A DNA stretch of 64,000 nucleotides from Simkaniaceae bacterium. Its GTDB lineage: Bacteria; Chlamydiota; Chlamydiia; Chlamydiales; JACRBE01. Shown piece by piece: positions 25,934-34,304 of the stretch. Position numbers and translations under genes: made by a program. Where the stretch lies: NCBI GenBank assembly GCA_022763045.1, contig JALEGI010000020.1, forward strand, positions 1-64,000, given 5' to 3'. Below the pieces are notes generated by a model that was given only the letters and a program-made list of their open reading frames with translations, did not search any database and was not told the DNA's origin. Position 1 is the stretch's first letter. Each line of letters starts with the position of its first letter.

Positions 25934-27403
25934 TTACGCTTGTACAATCATGCCATGAGGCGCCTGAACTGTGCCATAGAGAAGCCCGAGTTCCATAAAT
26001 CTATGGATAATGTGATCAAGCTTCATTCCAGTTTCTACCTCACTGAAAGGACGGTCAATTTGAGGCAGCTCACTTGAATATATCTCTTTAAAATTCACAG
26101 GCTCGTCAAGGAGGGGAACTTGAATTCTTCTTCGAGCTTTTTTCGAATCGTTAGGGCTACTTTTTTCGATCTGCCTATTTATTTCAGCTATAAACTTGAG
26201 TGCCCACTGTTTTAGCTCTTCTTCCAATTCAGGATAGTTGGGGAAGGTGAGATCTCCCTCATTAATTTGAATCGGTTCATCACCTTCAATAATGCCCCTC
26301 TTTGAGTGAAAGGCAGCAAGTTTTTGATTATCCTCAATCTCTTTTTTGCGCAATCTGATTGCGCTTCTTAGGCTATATTCATTGATTGGGAGGTTTCGGG
26401 TAAACTTATTTAGAAAATGTACTTGGGAGAGATTGACGCATCGAATTAATCCACGATCTCGGCAGTAATAGTTTCCATAAAAAGCAGAATATGTCGGATC
26501 ATTCATAAATTCTAAATCAATTAAGCCAATCTTTCTAAGTCCAAAATCATCGGTTTCTTTTAGAATTGGAATGTTTCTAAAGTCAATATCTTGCAAGCCT
26601 GTTTTGGATATCAGTAGAGCTAGCTGACGTACTGATTCATTCAGGGTTTTTCCAGATTTTTCATACAGCTGCTCTTGTCCACTGGCACTTGGATTGAAGG
26701 TGAGCTTTTTTTCAACAAGTACAGGGTAGGTTTGTCCATTGTGTTGAATCTCAAACAACTTAGCGTTGGGGACGACAAGAAGATCTAATTTATTATTCGC
26801 AATTTCCTCAACAGCTTTAAGCATGTTTGAAAACCGGTCCTTCATGTCATTAGATGTTGAATCAATGTGAAGCTTGAAGATGTGTCCAGGGATTGAGTCG
26901 ATGGTAAATACTCGATGATCTGATTGAGATTTGTATTGAGAAACCCCTGCAACACTCTCTTTTTTTAATACGCTGTTAAGAACCTGGTTCAAATGCGTCT
27001 TCATTTGATCAGCAACTGAGACTCCTTGAGTCAAAAGGACTTCTCTCATTATTTTATTTGTCTGAGGACTTGTGCTTGTTGCGATTGGTTTCGCCTCTTG
27101 TAGGCCATAGCGATTGACAATTTTATGTGCTCTCAAGTTTTTCAAGGAACGGCATCTAAAAATGGCGCCAAAGGTAAGAATGGAAAGGAAGATCGTAAGG
27201 ACAAGAAAGGCGATTCTTTTACTCTTAGAGTTGTGTTTTTCTTTTTTGCCGATCAAGCGATAAGTGCGCCCTTCATACTGACTGGTTAAAGGCCTGCCAT
27301 TTGTATCGACGACTCTTCCATAGCTATAAAATTTTGTTGCATCATGCCAGCTCGAGTCGGTAGGGATTTGTGATCTATCATTGATTTGGATAAAGTGAGG
27401 CAT
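25934..27403 (-). CDS. Membrane-anchored kinase-fold protein, paralog 1
   Basis: The 489-residue protein shares KFYSxGRVVD(T/S)NGxPLTSxYxGxxYRLI (about residues 24-51) and one membrane helix (about 64-82) with the gene at 27476. The part after the helix reads like a kinase fold of the APH/choline-kinase style: beta-3 FKL with Lys177, helix C at 189-202, hinge near 227-234, catalytic loop DIDFRN (Asp272, Asn277) and GLIDLE (Asp296). A C-terminal region of about 180 residues has charged helices. No family is recognised by name; kinase activity and substrate are inferred. The helix suggests a bacterial or inclusion membrane anchor. Confidence 0.6.
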   Translation of the reverse strand: MPHFIQINDRSQIPTDSSWHDATKFYSYGRVVDTNGRPLTSQYEGRTYRLIGKKEKHNSKSKRIAFLVLTIFLSILTFGAIFRCRSLKNLRAHKIVNRYGLQEAKPIATSTSPQTNKIMREVLLTQGVSVADQMKTHLNQVLNSVLKKESVAGVSQYKSQSDHRVFTIDSIPGHIFKLHIDSTSNDMKDRFSNMLKAVEEIANNKLDLLVVPNAKLFEIQHNGQTYPVLVEKKLTFNPSASGQEQLYEKSGKTLNESVRQLALLISKTGLQDIDFRNIPILKETDDFGLRKIGLIDLEFMNDPTYSAFYGNYYCRDRGLIRCVNLSQVHFLNKFTRNLPINEYSLRSAIRLRKKEIEDNQKLAAFHSKRGIIEGDEPIQINEGDLTFPNYPELEEELKQWALKFIAEINRQIEKSSPNDSKKARRRIQVPLLDEPVNFKEIYSSELPQIDRPFSEVETGMKLDHIIHRFMELGLLYGTVQAPHGMIVQA

Positions 27404-27475
27404 GTTTTCTCGCTATATGTAAGGCGAGTATAAAGATATCTATGTAATTTTTCTAGCTGTTTTGGTTGTTAGCTA

Positions 27476-28594
27476 TTAAGGGGAAAGGTGATAAACACCT
27501 AGATCAAAAGGGTAGTTTACACCATTTCTCAGTTGGAGGCACCTTTCTTGGAGCGCTGTGTTTATTCTAGAAAGTGGGATACGGTGCCTTTTAGCAAACT
27601 TTTGGAGATATTGCCCCTGGGGTTCATTGACACATCGAATCAAGCCTGGGGACATGTACCCTCCTAAACCATCTTCTCTTGATTCGACCATCACCTCAAC
27701 ATCAATTAAACCTATTTTCCTGTGGCCAAATGAGTCTAGCTCGTCAAGTAATGGAATATTTTTTTTGTGGATGTCTGCAAGTCCTGTTTTTAAAATTAAA
27801 ACGGCTAACTGTCTCACGGTTTCATTCAAGGTGTCTTGCGCTTTATCGTATAGCTTATCTTGGAGCTCATCGCTTAGAATATTCAATTTTTTTTCTACAA
27901 TGATATCAATATTTCCCCATATCGCATGTTTGATTTGAATGAGCTTAGCACTTGGAAGCACTAATAAATCTAAGCATTCGGTTCTGATTGCTGTTTTGGC
28001 CTTCACCATATTTTCGTAGCGCTCTTTGAGAGGTCGAAAGTGATCATATAATGGGTTTTGGATCTTAAAGATGAAATTTGGAGCCAAGTCAAGTGAGAAC
28101 ACCATATGACTTGGTTCAGAGTCGTATACTGTGCAGCCGCTAATAGGTATTTTATTAATTAAACAGGAAATGGACGAATTGATTTTTTTTAAGATTTGAT
28201 TGTTTATTTGAATACCTTTAGCAAGCTCTTTTCGACTAAAAGAGTCATCATTTTCGACAGGTCTTATAGGTCGAGAAGAGGGCTGAAGTTCAATGGCATA
28301 ACGCTTTACATATTTGTGCGAGTTGATGTTTTTAAAGCTTTTACACTTTCGAATCAGGCCAAATGTTCCAATTAAAAGAATGAGCGCAAGAAATTTATGC
28401 AGGATTTTGATCGATGTTGATTTATAGTATTCTTTTTTTGAGATGAGGCGATAGATCTTTCCTTTGTATGAAGATGTGAGTGGATTCCCATTTGAATCGA
28501 CTACTCTTCCTCGGCTATAAAATTTTATTGATTCTTGCCAATGAGGTAGGTCAACAATTTCCGAGGAGTTTTGTATAGGTATCAAACCGCGCAT
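27476..28594 (-). CDS. Membrane-anchored kinase-fold protein, paralog 2
   Basis: The 372-residue protein (ATG 28594; a TTG three codons upstream is possible) is the tandem paralog of the gene at 25934, lacking that gene's long C-terminal region. It keeps the N-terminal GRVVDSNGNPLTSSY motif, a membrane helix at about 63-80, beta-3 FKI with Lys177, the catalytic-loop motif DIHKKN (Asp274, Asn279), which matches the DxHxxN form of aminoglycoside and choline kinases, and GLIDVE (Asp298). Catalytic residues are conserved, so a real phosphotransferase is plausible. The substrate is unknown. The two genes are 72 bases apart and probably arose by duplication. Confidence 0.6.
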   Translation of the reverse strand: MRGLIPIQNSSEIVDLPHWQESIKFYSRGRVVDSNGNPLTSSYKGKIYRLISKKEYYKSTSIKILHKFLALILLIGTFGLIRKCKSFKNINSHKYVKRYAIELQPSSRPIRPVENDDSFSRKELAKGIQINNQILKKINSSISCLINKIPISGCTVYDSEPSHMVFSLDLAPNFIFKIQNPLYDHFRPLKERYENMVKAKTAIRTECLDLLVLPSAKLIQIKHAIWGNIDIIVEKKLNILSDELQDKLYDKAQDTLNETVRQLAVLILKTGLADIHKKNIPLLDELDSFGHRKIGLIDVEVMVESREDGLGGYMSPGLIRCVNEPQGQYLQKFAKRHRIPLSRINTALQERCLQLRNGVNYPFDLGVYHLSP

Positions 28595-28682
28595 AATAAC
28601 CAATTGTTACAAACGGAATATTAAATGTAGAACTATTTGTTTGCAAATATAAGTTTTTGGTTAAAAAGTTTGTTTGTTAAAT

Positions 28683-28717
28683 AAAAAAAAGCCTCACCGA
28701 TTGGTAAGGCTTTTTTT
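28683..28717 (-). terminator. Rho-independent terminator
   Basis: AAAGCCT and ACC pair with GGT and AGGCTTT around a GATT loop, with one internal C-A mismatch. Flanking A- and T-runs make it active in either direction. It lies 18 bases beyond the end of the minus-strand gene at 28735. Confidence 0.85.
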
Positions 28718-28734
28718 ATAAAAAGAAGTATGGC

Positions 28735-29322
28735 TTAGTTGTCTTCAAGGGGATTGCGTAGATCAAGGCCAGCAGATGCTAGAATTGTCTGGTGCGCATT
28801 TACCGCCTCAACATAACCGTTCCAAAGCTCTTGGTCGACCATTCCTTGACGGATTGATTGAATCAGCTCTCTTTTGTAAGCAGCTAGAGACTTTTTTGGA
28901 CTTAGGATGGCAATCATCTCTTTGTCACCAGCTAGGCGAGCGATGTTTAGAAGTCTTTCAATTTGTGTTTTTGAGAATGTAAGGTTGTCTCTTCTCTTTC
29001 TAGAACCACGAGCAGCGCGAGGCTTAGGCTTAACGCGAGAGGGCTTGTCGACATTGATGATGTACTTTTTAATGAGGTCTAGTAGCTCAGAAGGAGCTTT
29101 AAACTTCATTTTTCTCATTGTGAAGTGGTGCATATAGCCGCCAGAGTTCATTGGAAGATATTTACAAATATCATTCTCTTTAGAACCGCCAACTTTTTTG
29201 ATCGCCTTGGAGATAACACCTTCTAGTTCGCCAAGTGCTTTTGCTTTTTGAGTTTCTTTTTCGCTAGCAAAGCCCATTTGTCCATCCTTTTCTTTAAAAC
29301 TATTCTGTGATTGAAAGGTCAT
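28735..29322 (-). CDS. Conserved basic protein, CT066-like by position
   Basis: The protein is 195 residues from ATG 29322 (a TTG nine codons upstream also opens the frame, and Met at 29277, before GFASEKE, is possible). It is soluble, rich in Lys/Arg, with a strongly basic segment PRAARGSRKRR in the middle and helical segments on both sides. The first half contains GGYMHHFTMRKMKFK. No domain is recognised. Its place between the translocase block and the mrp-ytg operon corresponds to CT066 in C. trachomatis. The basic centre would suit nucleic-acid binding, which is inference. Confidence 0.65.
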   Translation of the reverse strand: MTFQSQNSFKEKDGQMGFASEKETQKAKALGELEGVISKAIKKVGGSKENDICKYLPMNSGGYMHHFTMRKMKFKAPSELLDLIKKYIINVDKPSRVKPKPRAARGSRKRRDNLTFSKTQIERLLNIARLAGDKEMIAILSPKKSLAAYKRELIQSIRQGMVDQELWNGYVEAVNAHQTILASAGLDLRNPLEDN

Positions 29323-29530
29323 GTTATAAGACCTATATTTTAATTTCAATTCACAAACTCATTTACAGCGTGCAACGGCACGTATTTATTTGAGGGAAGT
29401 CTACATTATTAATGGATTTTCAATCAAGAATCCATTTAATTTTTTTTCGAATTCTTTCGTTTTCTAGAAAAAATTATCAAGGAAATTGGGGTGGATTTTT
29501 TTTTAAAGTTGTATTACAATTTTTATTCGT
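29323..29530. other. Divergent spacer upstream of the mrp-ytg operon
   Basis: This AT-rich 208-base gap separates the divergent CT066-like and mrp genes and should hold the promoter and any operator of the long mrp-to-rseP operon. A run of eight T precedes AAAGTTGTATTACAAT near 29508-29523; GTTGTATTACAAT contains a short dyad. No known metal-regulator box could be identified. Confidence 0.35.
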
Positions 29531-30457
29531 ATGAAAAAAATCGCCATTGCATCGGGAAAAGGTGGCGTCGGTAAATCGACAGTCACGGTTAATCTAGCAC
29601 GCTCGCTATTAAAAAAGGGATTTAAAGTTGGTATTATTGATGCCGATGTTTATGGCCCCTCAATTCCGCACTTACTTAAAGAAGATCGTTTGCCCGAACA
29701 AAGAGGGGATAAGGTCGTTGCTGCAAATTGTGAAGGGATTAAAGTTATTTCTGTTGCTTATTTCAGGCAGGGACATAGCGCAGCGATTGTACGCGCCCCA
29801 ATTGCCAATGGCATTATTACGCAGTTTATTGATCAGGTAATTTGGGGAGATTTAGATTATTTATTAATTGATTTACCTCCAGGGACGGGTGATGTGCATT
29901 TGACCTTGATGCAGAATCTTGAGCTCTCTGGAGGTCTTGTTGTGACAACGCCACAAGAGCTGGCCCTACTCGATGTACGCAAGGCAGTCGAATTATTTGT
30001 TCGTATGAACGTAGAAGTCTTGGGTGTAATTGAGAACATGAGTTATTATATCACCTCTGGAAATCGCATAGAGATTTTTGGATCGGGTGGTGGAGAGCGG
30101 CTCTGCAGTGAGTGGGGACTTGAGCTCCTAGCGCAAATCCCCCTAGATCCTCAAATTGCAAGCTTTGAAAAGAGCGAGGTTTGGGAGGCGATCGATCTAG
30201 AGTGTCAGGAGGCGAGGTCGCTACCCGTGGAGCTTGTTGAGGCGGGGCGCTTTGCCCTCGTGGAGGAGAAAAAGATTTCTGCACGCGATCTGCAGAGGGG
30301 GTGTCCCTGCATGGCGTGTCAGATGAATCGGGAAAAGTCTCAGGGAGAAGTTCAGTTTACTGCCTTTCGCCCTGTTGGACGCTATGGAGTGAAATTTCAG
30401 TTCAACCAAGGTTGTAGCAGGGGTATTTACACATTCGAATATATGAGGGAATTTTGA
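29531..30457 (+). CDS. Mrp/ApbC-type iron-sulfur cluster carrier fused to a DUF971 domain
   Basis: The 308-residue protein begins with the deviant Walker A GKGGVGKS (9-16), followed by DADVYGPSIPHL and IDLPPGTGDVHLT, all standard for Mrp P-loop ATPases that carry Fe-S clusters. In most Mrp proteins a CPxC pair lies between ENMSY and the IFG segment; here that stretch reads ENMSYYITSGNRIEIFG, with no cysteine. Instead the last 60 residues form a DUF971-like domain with CPCMACQ, PVGRYGVKFQF and GCSRGIYTFEYMREF. Cluster binding may have moved to the fused domain. It overlaps ytgA by 4 bases, heading an iron-related operon. Confidence 0.85.
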   Translation: MKKIAIASGKGGVGKSTVTVNLARSLLKKGFKVGIIDADVYGPSIPHLLKEDRLPEQRGDKVVAANCEGIKVISVAYFRQGHSAAIVRAPIANGIITQFIDQVIWGDLDYLLIDLPPGTGDVHLTLMQNLELSGGLVVTTPQELALLDVRKAVELFVRMNVEVLGVIENMSYYITSGNRIEIFGSGGGERLCSEWGLELLAQIPLDPQIASFEKSEVWEAIDLECQEARSLPVELVEAGRFALVEEKKISARDLQRGCPCMACQMNREKSQGEVQFTAFRPVGRYGVKFQFNQGCSRGIYTFEYMREF

Positions 30458-31398
30458 AAAGGTGGTTTGCAATTGTTTTGCTCTGTTTCGGCTGCAGCTC
30501 TAAGGGGCCCGATTCGGAGATTTCACGCTGGATGATGGAGAAAGAGAGACCAAAGGTTCTCTCGACAACGGGCATCGTTGGGGATTTAGTGAAGCAAATT
30601 GGTGGTGTGCAGATTGTTCACACCACTCTGATCGAAGGAGAGCTCGATCCTCACACCTACGAGCTGGTGAAAGGTGACAGCGAAAAGCTCTCATGCGCCG
30701 ACCTTATCTTCGCAAATGGCCTTGGATTAGAGCATGGCGCCTCGCTCCATGCCTATCTTGAAGAAAGTGACAAGGTGCACCAGCTCGCATCGACGCTACC
30801 TCAAAAAGATCTCATCAAAATCGATGGGCAGTGGGATCCTCATGTCTGGATGGACGTCTCCCTCTGGATGCAAACGGCAAATGGGGTGGCGGAGCGATTA
30901 GCTGAGAAGTTGCCCGAGCATGCCGAGACCTTTCGCGAGCGGGCTAGGACAGTCATGGCTGCATTGAATAAGCTTGACTCTGAGATGTGCGCCCTTTTCA
31001 AAGCGATTCCCGAAGAGAGACGCTATCTAGTCACCAGTCACGACGCCTTTAACTATTTTGCCAAGCGCTATCTCTCCGATGGTGAGGATCCAAGCGAGCG
31101 CTTCTTCGCCCCAGAGGGGCTCTCTCCCGATGGACGGCTCACAACAGGCGATATTGAACGGATTTTAAATTGTCTCAAACGTTTTGGCATTGGTGTTGTT
31201 TTCCCTGAATCAAATGTCAGTCTCGACTCTCTTGAGAAGGTGGTCGCCTCGGCTAGGCGCCTTGGCATTGAGGTGCGTCTTTCAAAACAATTTTTATATG
31301 GCGATGCACTCGGTGAAAAGGGCACGGATCAGGAGACATATATCGGTATGATGCGCTATAATGCTGCTGCGATATGTGGAGCCATGCATGACCTATGA
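30454..31398 (+). CDS. ytgA: YtgA, metal-binding lipoprotein of the Ytg ABC importer (TroA/ZnuA family)
   Basis: This periplasmic solute-binding protein captures a divalent or ferric metal ion for the YtgBCD importer. The 314-residue protein has a lipoprotein signal ending LLCFGC (Cys14), and metal-site candidates LDPHTYEL, DPHVWMD, SHDAFNYF and FPESNVS, matching the His-His-His-Asp/Glu layout of TroA proteins. In Chlamydia YtgA is linked to iron uptake. The start is TTG within the TTGA overlap with mrp; the next gene overlaps its end by 11 bases. CT067 equivalent. Confidence 0.92.
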   Translation: MKRWFAIVLLCFGCSSKGPDSEISRWMMEKERPKVLSTTGIVGDLVKQIGGVQIVHTTLIEGELDPHTYELVKGDSEKLSCADLIFANGLGLEHGASLHAYLEESDKVHQLASTLPQKDLIKIDGQWDPHVWMDVSLWMQTANGVAERLAEKLPEHAETFRERARTVMAALNKLDSEMCALFKAIPEERRYLVTSHDAFNYFAKRYLSDGEDPSERFFAPEGLSPDGRLTTGDIERILNCLKRFGIGVVFPESNVSLDSLEKVVASARRLGIEVRLSKQFLYGDALGEKGTDQETYIGMMRYNAAAICGAMHDL

Positions 31399-32128
31399 CG
31401 TTTTAGTCTCACAGCTGACAGTCAATTATGACCAGAGCCCAGCTCTATGGGATCTCAACTTCGGCCTCTCTAAAGGAACTCTTACGGGTATTTTGGGCCC
31501 GAATGGAGCGGGCAAAAGCACGCTACTGAAAGCTCTACTCGGAGAGATTCAGGCGATGAGTGGGCGTATTCAGCTCAGTGGGCCTGTCGCCTACGTCCCG
31601 CAGCGCTCTTGTATCGACTGGGACTTTCCGATTACTGCCATTGATGTTGTGATGATGGGCGCCTATCGCAAGCTCGGCATCTTCAAATGGCACACCCGCG
31701 CGCAGAAAAAGCGGGCCTGCGAGCTACTGGAAAAACTTGGGATGGCAAGCTACGCCGAGCGGCAAATCTCTCAGCTCTCCGGAGGACAGCAGCAAAGGCT
31801 CTTCATCGCCCGCGCGCTGATGCAAGAGGCCGATATCTTCTTTCTCGATGAGCCCTTTGCTGGAATTGATATTGCCACCGAATCGCTGCTTGTCGACCTT
31901 TTCAAAGACCTTCGAGACCAGGGGAAGACGCTTTTAGTTGTCCACCACGATCTGACAACCGCTCCCGATTACTTCGATCACCTCCTTTTGCTCAACACAC
32001 GCCTCATTGCCTCGGGCAGTGTCGATGAAGTTTTCGTTCAGGAGAACCTACAAAAGACCTACGGACAAAAAGAGGACTTTTTAGAGAGAGTGCTCGCAAC
32101 TTCGCAGAGGAAAAGCGAGGGTCTATGA
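31388..32128 (+). CDS. ytgB: YtgB, ATPase of the Ytg metal ABC importer
   Basis: The 246-residue ATP-binding subunit powers metal import. Walker A GPNGAGKST is near residue 34, the signature LSGGQQQR near 131, Walker B FFLDEPFAGID near 152, and a switch histidine in VVHHD. ATG 31388 is preferred over the TTG/ATG-rich upstream extension (31361) because the upstream codons encode the C-terminus of ytgA in another frame, and the family starts close to the first strand. It overlaps both neighbours, indicating coupled translation. CT068 equivalent. Confidence 0.93.
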   Translation: MTYDVLVSQLTVNYDQSPALWDLNFGLSKGTLTGILGPNGAGKSTLLKALLGEIQAMSGRIQLSGPVAYVPQRSCIDWDFPITAIDVVMMGAYRKLGIFKWHTRAQKKRACELLEKLGMASYAERQISQLSGGQQQRLFIARALMQEADIFFLDEPFAGIDIATESLLVDLFKDLRDQGKTLLVVHHDLTTAPDYFDHLLLLNTRLIASGSVDEVFVQENLQKTYGQKEDFLERVLATSQRKSEGL

Positions 32129-33333
32129 TATTTCGCTACCTCACAGATCCCATTTTACAAGCCCCTTTCATTGCTACGCTACTGATGGCGCTCTGCGCGG
32201 GACTCTACGGCACCTTTATCTTTGTTAAAAGGCGCTCTCTTTTAGCAGAGACGCTCTCGCATGCGGCATACCCCGGGCTTGGTATTGCTGCGATGACGGG
32301 AAGCTCGATGCTTCTAGGAGGGCTCTTTGCAGCGCTCATTGCCCTCTATTTTATGGGGCGCATGCAGCGCAATCTGCGCGTTGCAGCTGATCCGACGCTT
32401 TGCTTTACGCTCGCCAGCGCCCTTGGCTTTGGTGTGCTGATTGCCTCCTATCTGCAGGGAGTTTCGCCTGCACTCTCGCGCAAAATGCAGGTGCTCTTGT
32501 ATGGCCAGGCAGCGACAATGACAACGGCGCATATCTATCTCTATGCTGCACTGGCAATCGTTACTCTCGCTTTTTTTGTTTTGAGCATGCGCATTCTTGA
32601 GGCGATTGCCTTTGACGCATCTTTTTCACGAAAGGTTGCCCTTCCCGTCTTCCTCATCGAGGGAGCGCTTCAGCTGCTCACTGCGCTCACGATTGTGCTC
32701 GGTTTGCGCTCAGTGGGAGCGCTCTTGATTTCAGGCATGTTAATCGCACCGGCAATCGCAGCGCGCCAGTGGAGCTCAAAGCTACTCTATATTCTTCCGC
32801 TATCAGCTACATTTGCGCTATTGAGCGCTTTTATTGGCAACACCATTGCCTTCGAAAGGAATATTCCCTCAGGACCCGTTATGGTGCTTGTTGCAGGCGC
32901 CTTTGCCATTTTTTCTCTTCTAGCAGCCCCCAATCGGGGATTAATCTCTCGCTTAGTAAGGCGTGCGCGCTTCCGTTTCAAGATGCACAAGGAGAATGTC
33001 CTTAAATTGATTTGGCACCACGGGGGCTATATTGATGGGAGTCAACTGCACGGGTCATTTGTGCTATGGTCGCTTAGGCGGCAGGGACTTATCAAGGGCA
33101 ATATTGAGCTCACCGCTCTTGGCAATCAGCGTGCTGAGCGTGTGGTACGGTTGCACCGGCTCTGGGAGCTCTATCTCTCCAATTCACTTGGCTATCGCAA
33201 AGATGCCGTACACGAAAATGCTAACTGGATGGAGCACATCTTAACTCCAGAGCTCGAAAAGGAGCTCACCGAGCTCTTGAACAACCCGACAAGCGATCCC
33301 CATAGCCAACCTATTCCGGGAGTGCAGAGATGA
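32125..33333 (+). CDS. ytgC: YtgC(R): ABC metal permease fused to a DtxR-like repressor domain
   Basis: The 402-residue protein joins an ABC-3 type permease (about residues 1-280, eight or so membrane helices) to a C-terminal cytoplasmic DtxR-like part. The latter has a winged-helix (about 290-330) and the dimerisation/metal segment VRLHRLWELYLSNSLGYRKDAVHENANWMEH, ending with the DPHSQPIP motif (DPHGxPIP in DtxR). In C. trachomatis this fusion (CT069) is reported to be cleaved to release the iron-dependent repressor YtgR, which controls the ytg operon and trp genes. The same architecture here predicts iron autoregulation. Confidence 0.9.
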   Translation: MIFRYLTDPILQAPFIATLLMALCAGLYGTFIFVKRRSLLAETLSHAAYPGLGIAAMTGSSMLLGGLFAALIALYFMGRMQRNLRVAADPTLCFTLASALGFGVLIASYLQGVSPALSRKMQVLLYGQAATMTTAHIYLYAALAIVTLAFFVLSMRILEAIAFDASFSRKVALPVFLIEGALQLLTALTIVLGLRSVGALLISGMLIAPAIAARQWSSKLLYILPLSATFALLSAFIGNTIAFERNIPSGPVMVLVAGAFAIFSLLAAPNRGLISRLVRRARFRFKMHKENVLKLIWHHGGYIDGSQLHGSFVLWSLRRQGLIKGNIELTALGNQRAERVVRLHRLWELYLSNSLGYRKDAVHENANWMEHILTPELEKELTELLNNPTSDPHSQPIPGVQR

Positions 33334-34304
33334 ATCCCTACTGGAACAGCACCTTCGTCGGCTTTTTTCAAACATTTATCACGCGATTTTTCACGGGGTT
33401 TCCTGGGGGCATTGCGCCCGATGAGCTGCAGCTTTTCACCTTGATGGCGGTTTGTCTCTCAGCAGCCCTGGTCGGCAGCTTCTTGGTGCTGCGCAAAATG
33501 ACGATGGTCGCAAATGCGCTCACGCATACGATTTTACCTGGTCTAGTTGTAACCTATCTCATCTTAGGTGGGGGATTGTTGAGCCTTTCAACCTTGCTTG
33601 TCGCCTCTCTTGTCACCTCTCTTGTGACCTTAGCAATCACAGAATTTTGCCGTCGCACACTCAATTTGCAAGAGGATGCGAGCATTGGCCTTGTCTTTAC
33701 TCTGCTCTTTGCCATTGGCATTTTGGGCGTCACGCTCTATGCTCGCTCGGCCCATTTGGGTGTCGAGCTGATTATGGGCAATGTCGATGGTCTGCGCCCG
33801 CAAGATCTCAAGCTCGCTGTTGGAGCGGCTCTCTTTAATTTAGGGATGACGCTCTTTTTCTACCTGCCCTATAAGCTCTCGACATTCGACCCCGATTACG
33901 CCTCGAGTCTGGGGGTGCACACGGGCTGGTATAGCTACCTATTGATGCTCCAAACGACTCTCACGATCGTCGCAGGCTTTCGCGCGGTTGGGGTGATTTT
34001 AATTTTATCTCTGCTCACTGGCCCCGTTTTGATCGCAAGGCTAATGACCCATCGCCTCTCAACTCTCCTTGGACTGGCGGCTGCGATTGGCTCTCTTGTG
34101 AGTTTAATCGCAATTGCCCTTGCGAGACATCTTCTTTCCGTGTATGATTTGGCCCTTTCAACGGGCGCTCTAGTCGTCAGCCTACTCGCCCTTATCTACC
34201 CCTTGTGTGCCTATGCAAAAAAAGCGCATTGTTATTTTAGGAAGTACCGGATCCATCGGGCGGCAAACGCTCGAAGTGGTGCGGCACCTGAAGGGAGCCG
34301 TTGA
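33330..34304 (+). CDS. ytgD: YtgD, second permease of the Ytg metal importer
   Basis: The 324-residue ABC-3 family permease has about eight membrane helices; the ADALTHTILPGLV-like segment (here ANALTHTILPGLV, near residue 63) and DGLRPQDL are typical. It pairs with YtgC in the inner membrane. The start overlaps ytgC by 4 bases. The last 30 residues (KKAHCYFRKYRIHRAANARS and following) are basic, hydrophilic and unlike a permease tail; they are read from the same DNA as the start of dxr in another frame, an overlap of about 92 bases. CT070 equivalent. Confidence 0.9.
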   Translation: MNPYWNSTFVGFFQTFITRFFTGFPGGIAPDELQLFTLMAVCLSAALVGSFLVLRKMTMVANALTHTILPGLVVTYLILGGGLLSLSTLLVASLVTSLVTLAITEFCRRTLNLQEDASIGLVFTLLFAIGILGVTLYARSAHLGVELIMGNVDGLRPQDLKLAVGAALFNLGMTLFFYLPYKLSTFDPDYASSLGVHTGWYSYLLMLQTTLTIVAGFRAVGVILILSLLTGPVLIARLMTHRLSTLLGLAAAIGSLVSLIAIALARHLLSVYDLALSTGALVVSLLALIYPLCAYAKKAHCYFRKYRIHRAANARSGAAPEGSR

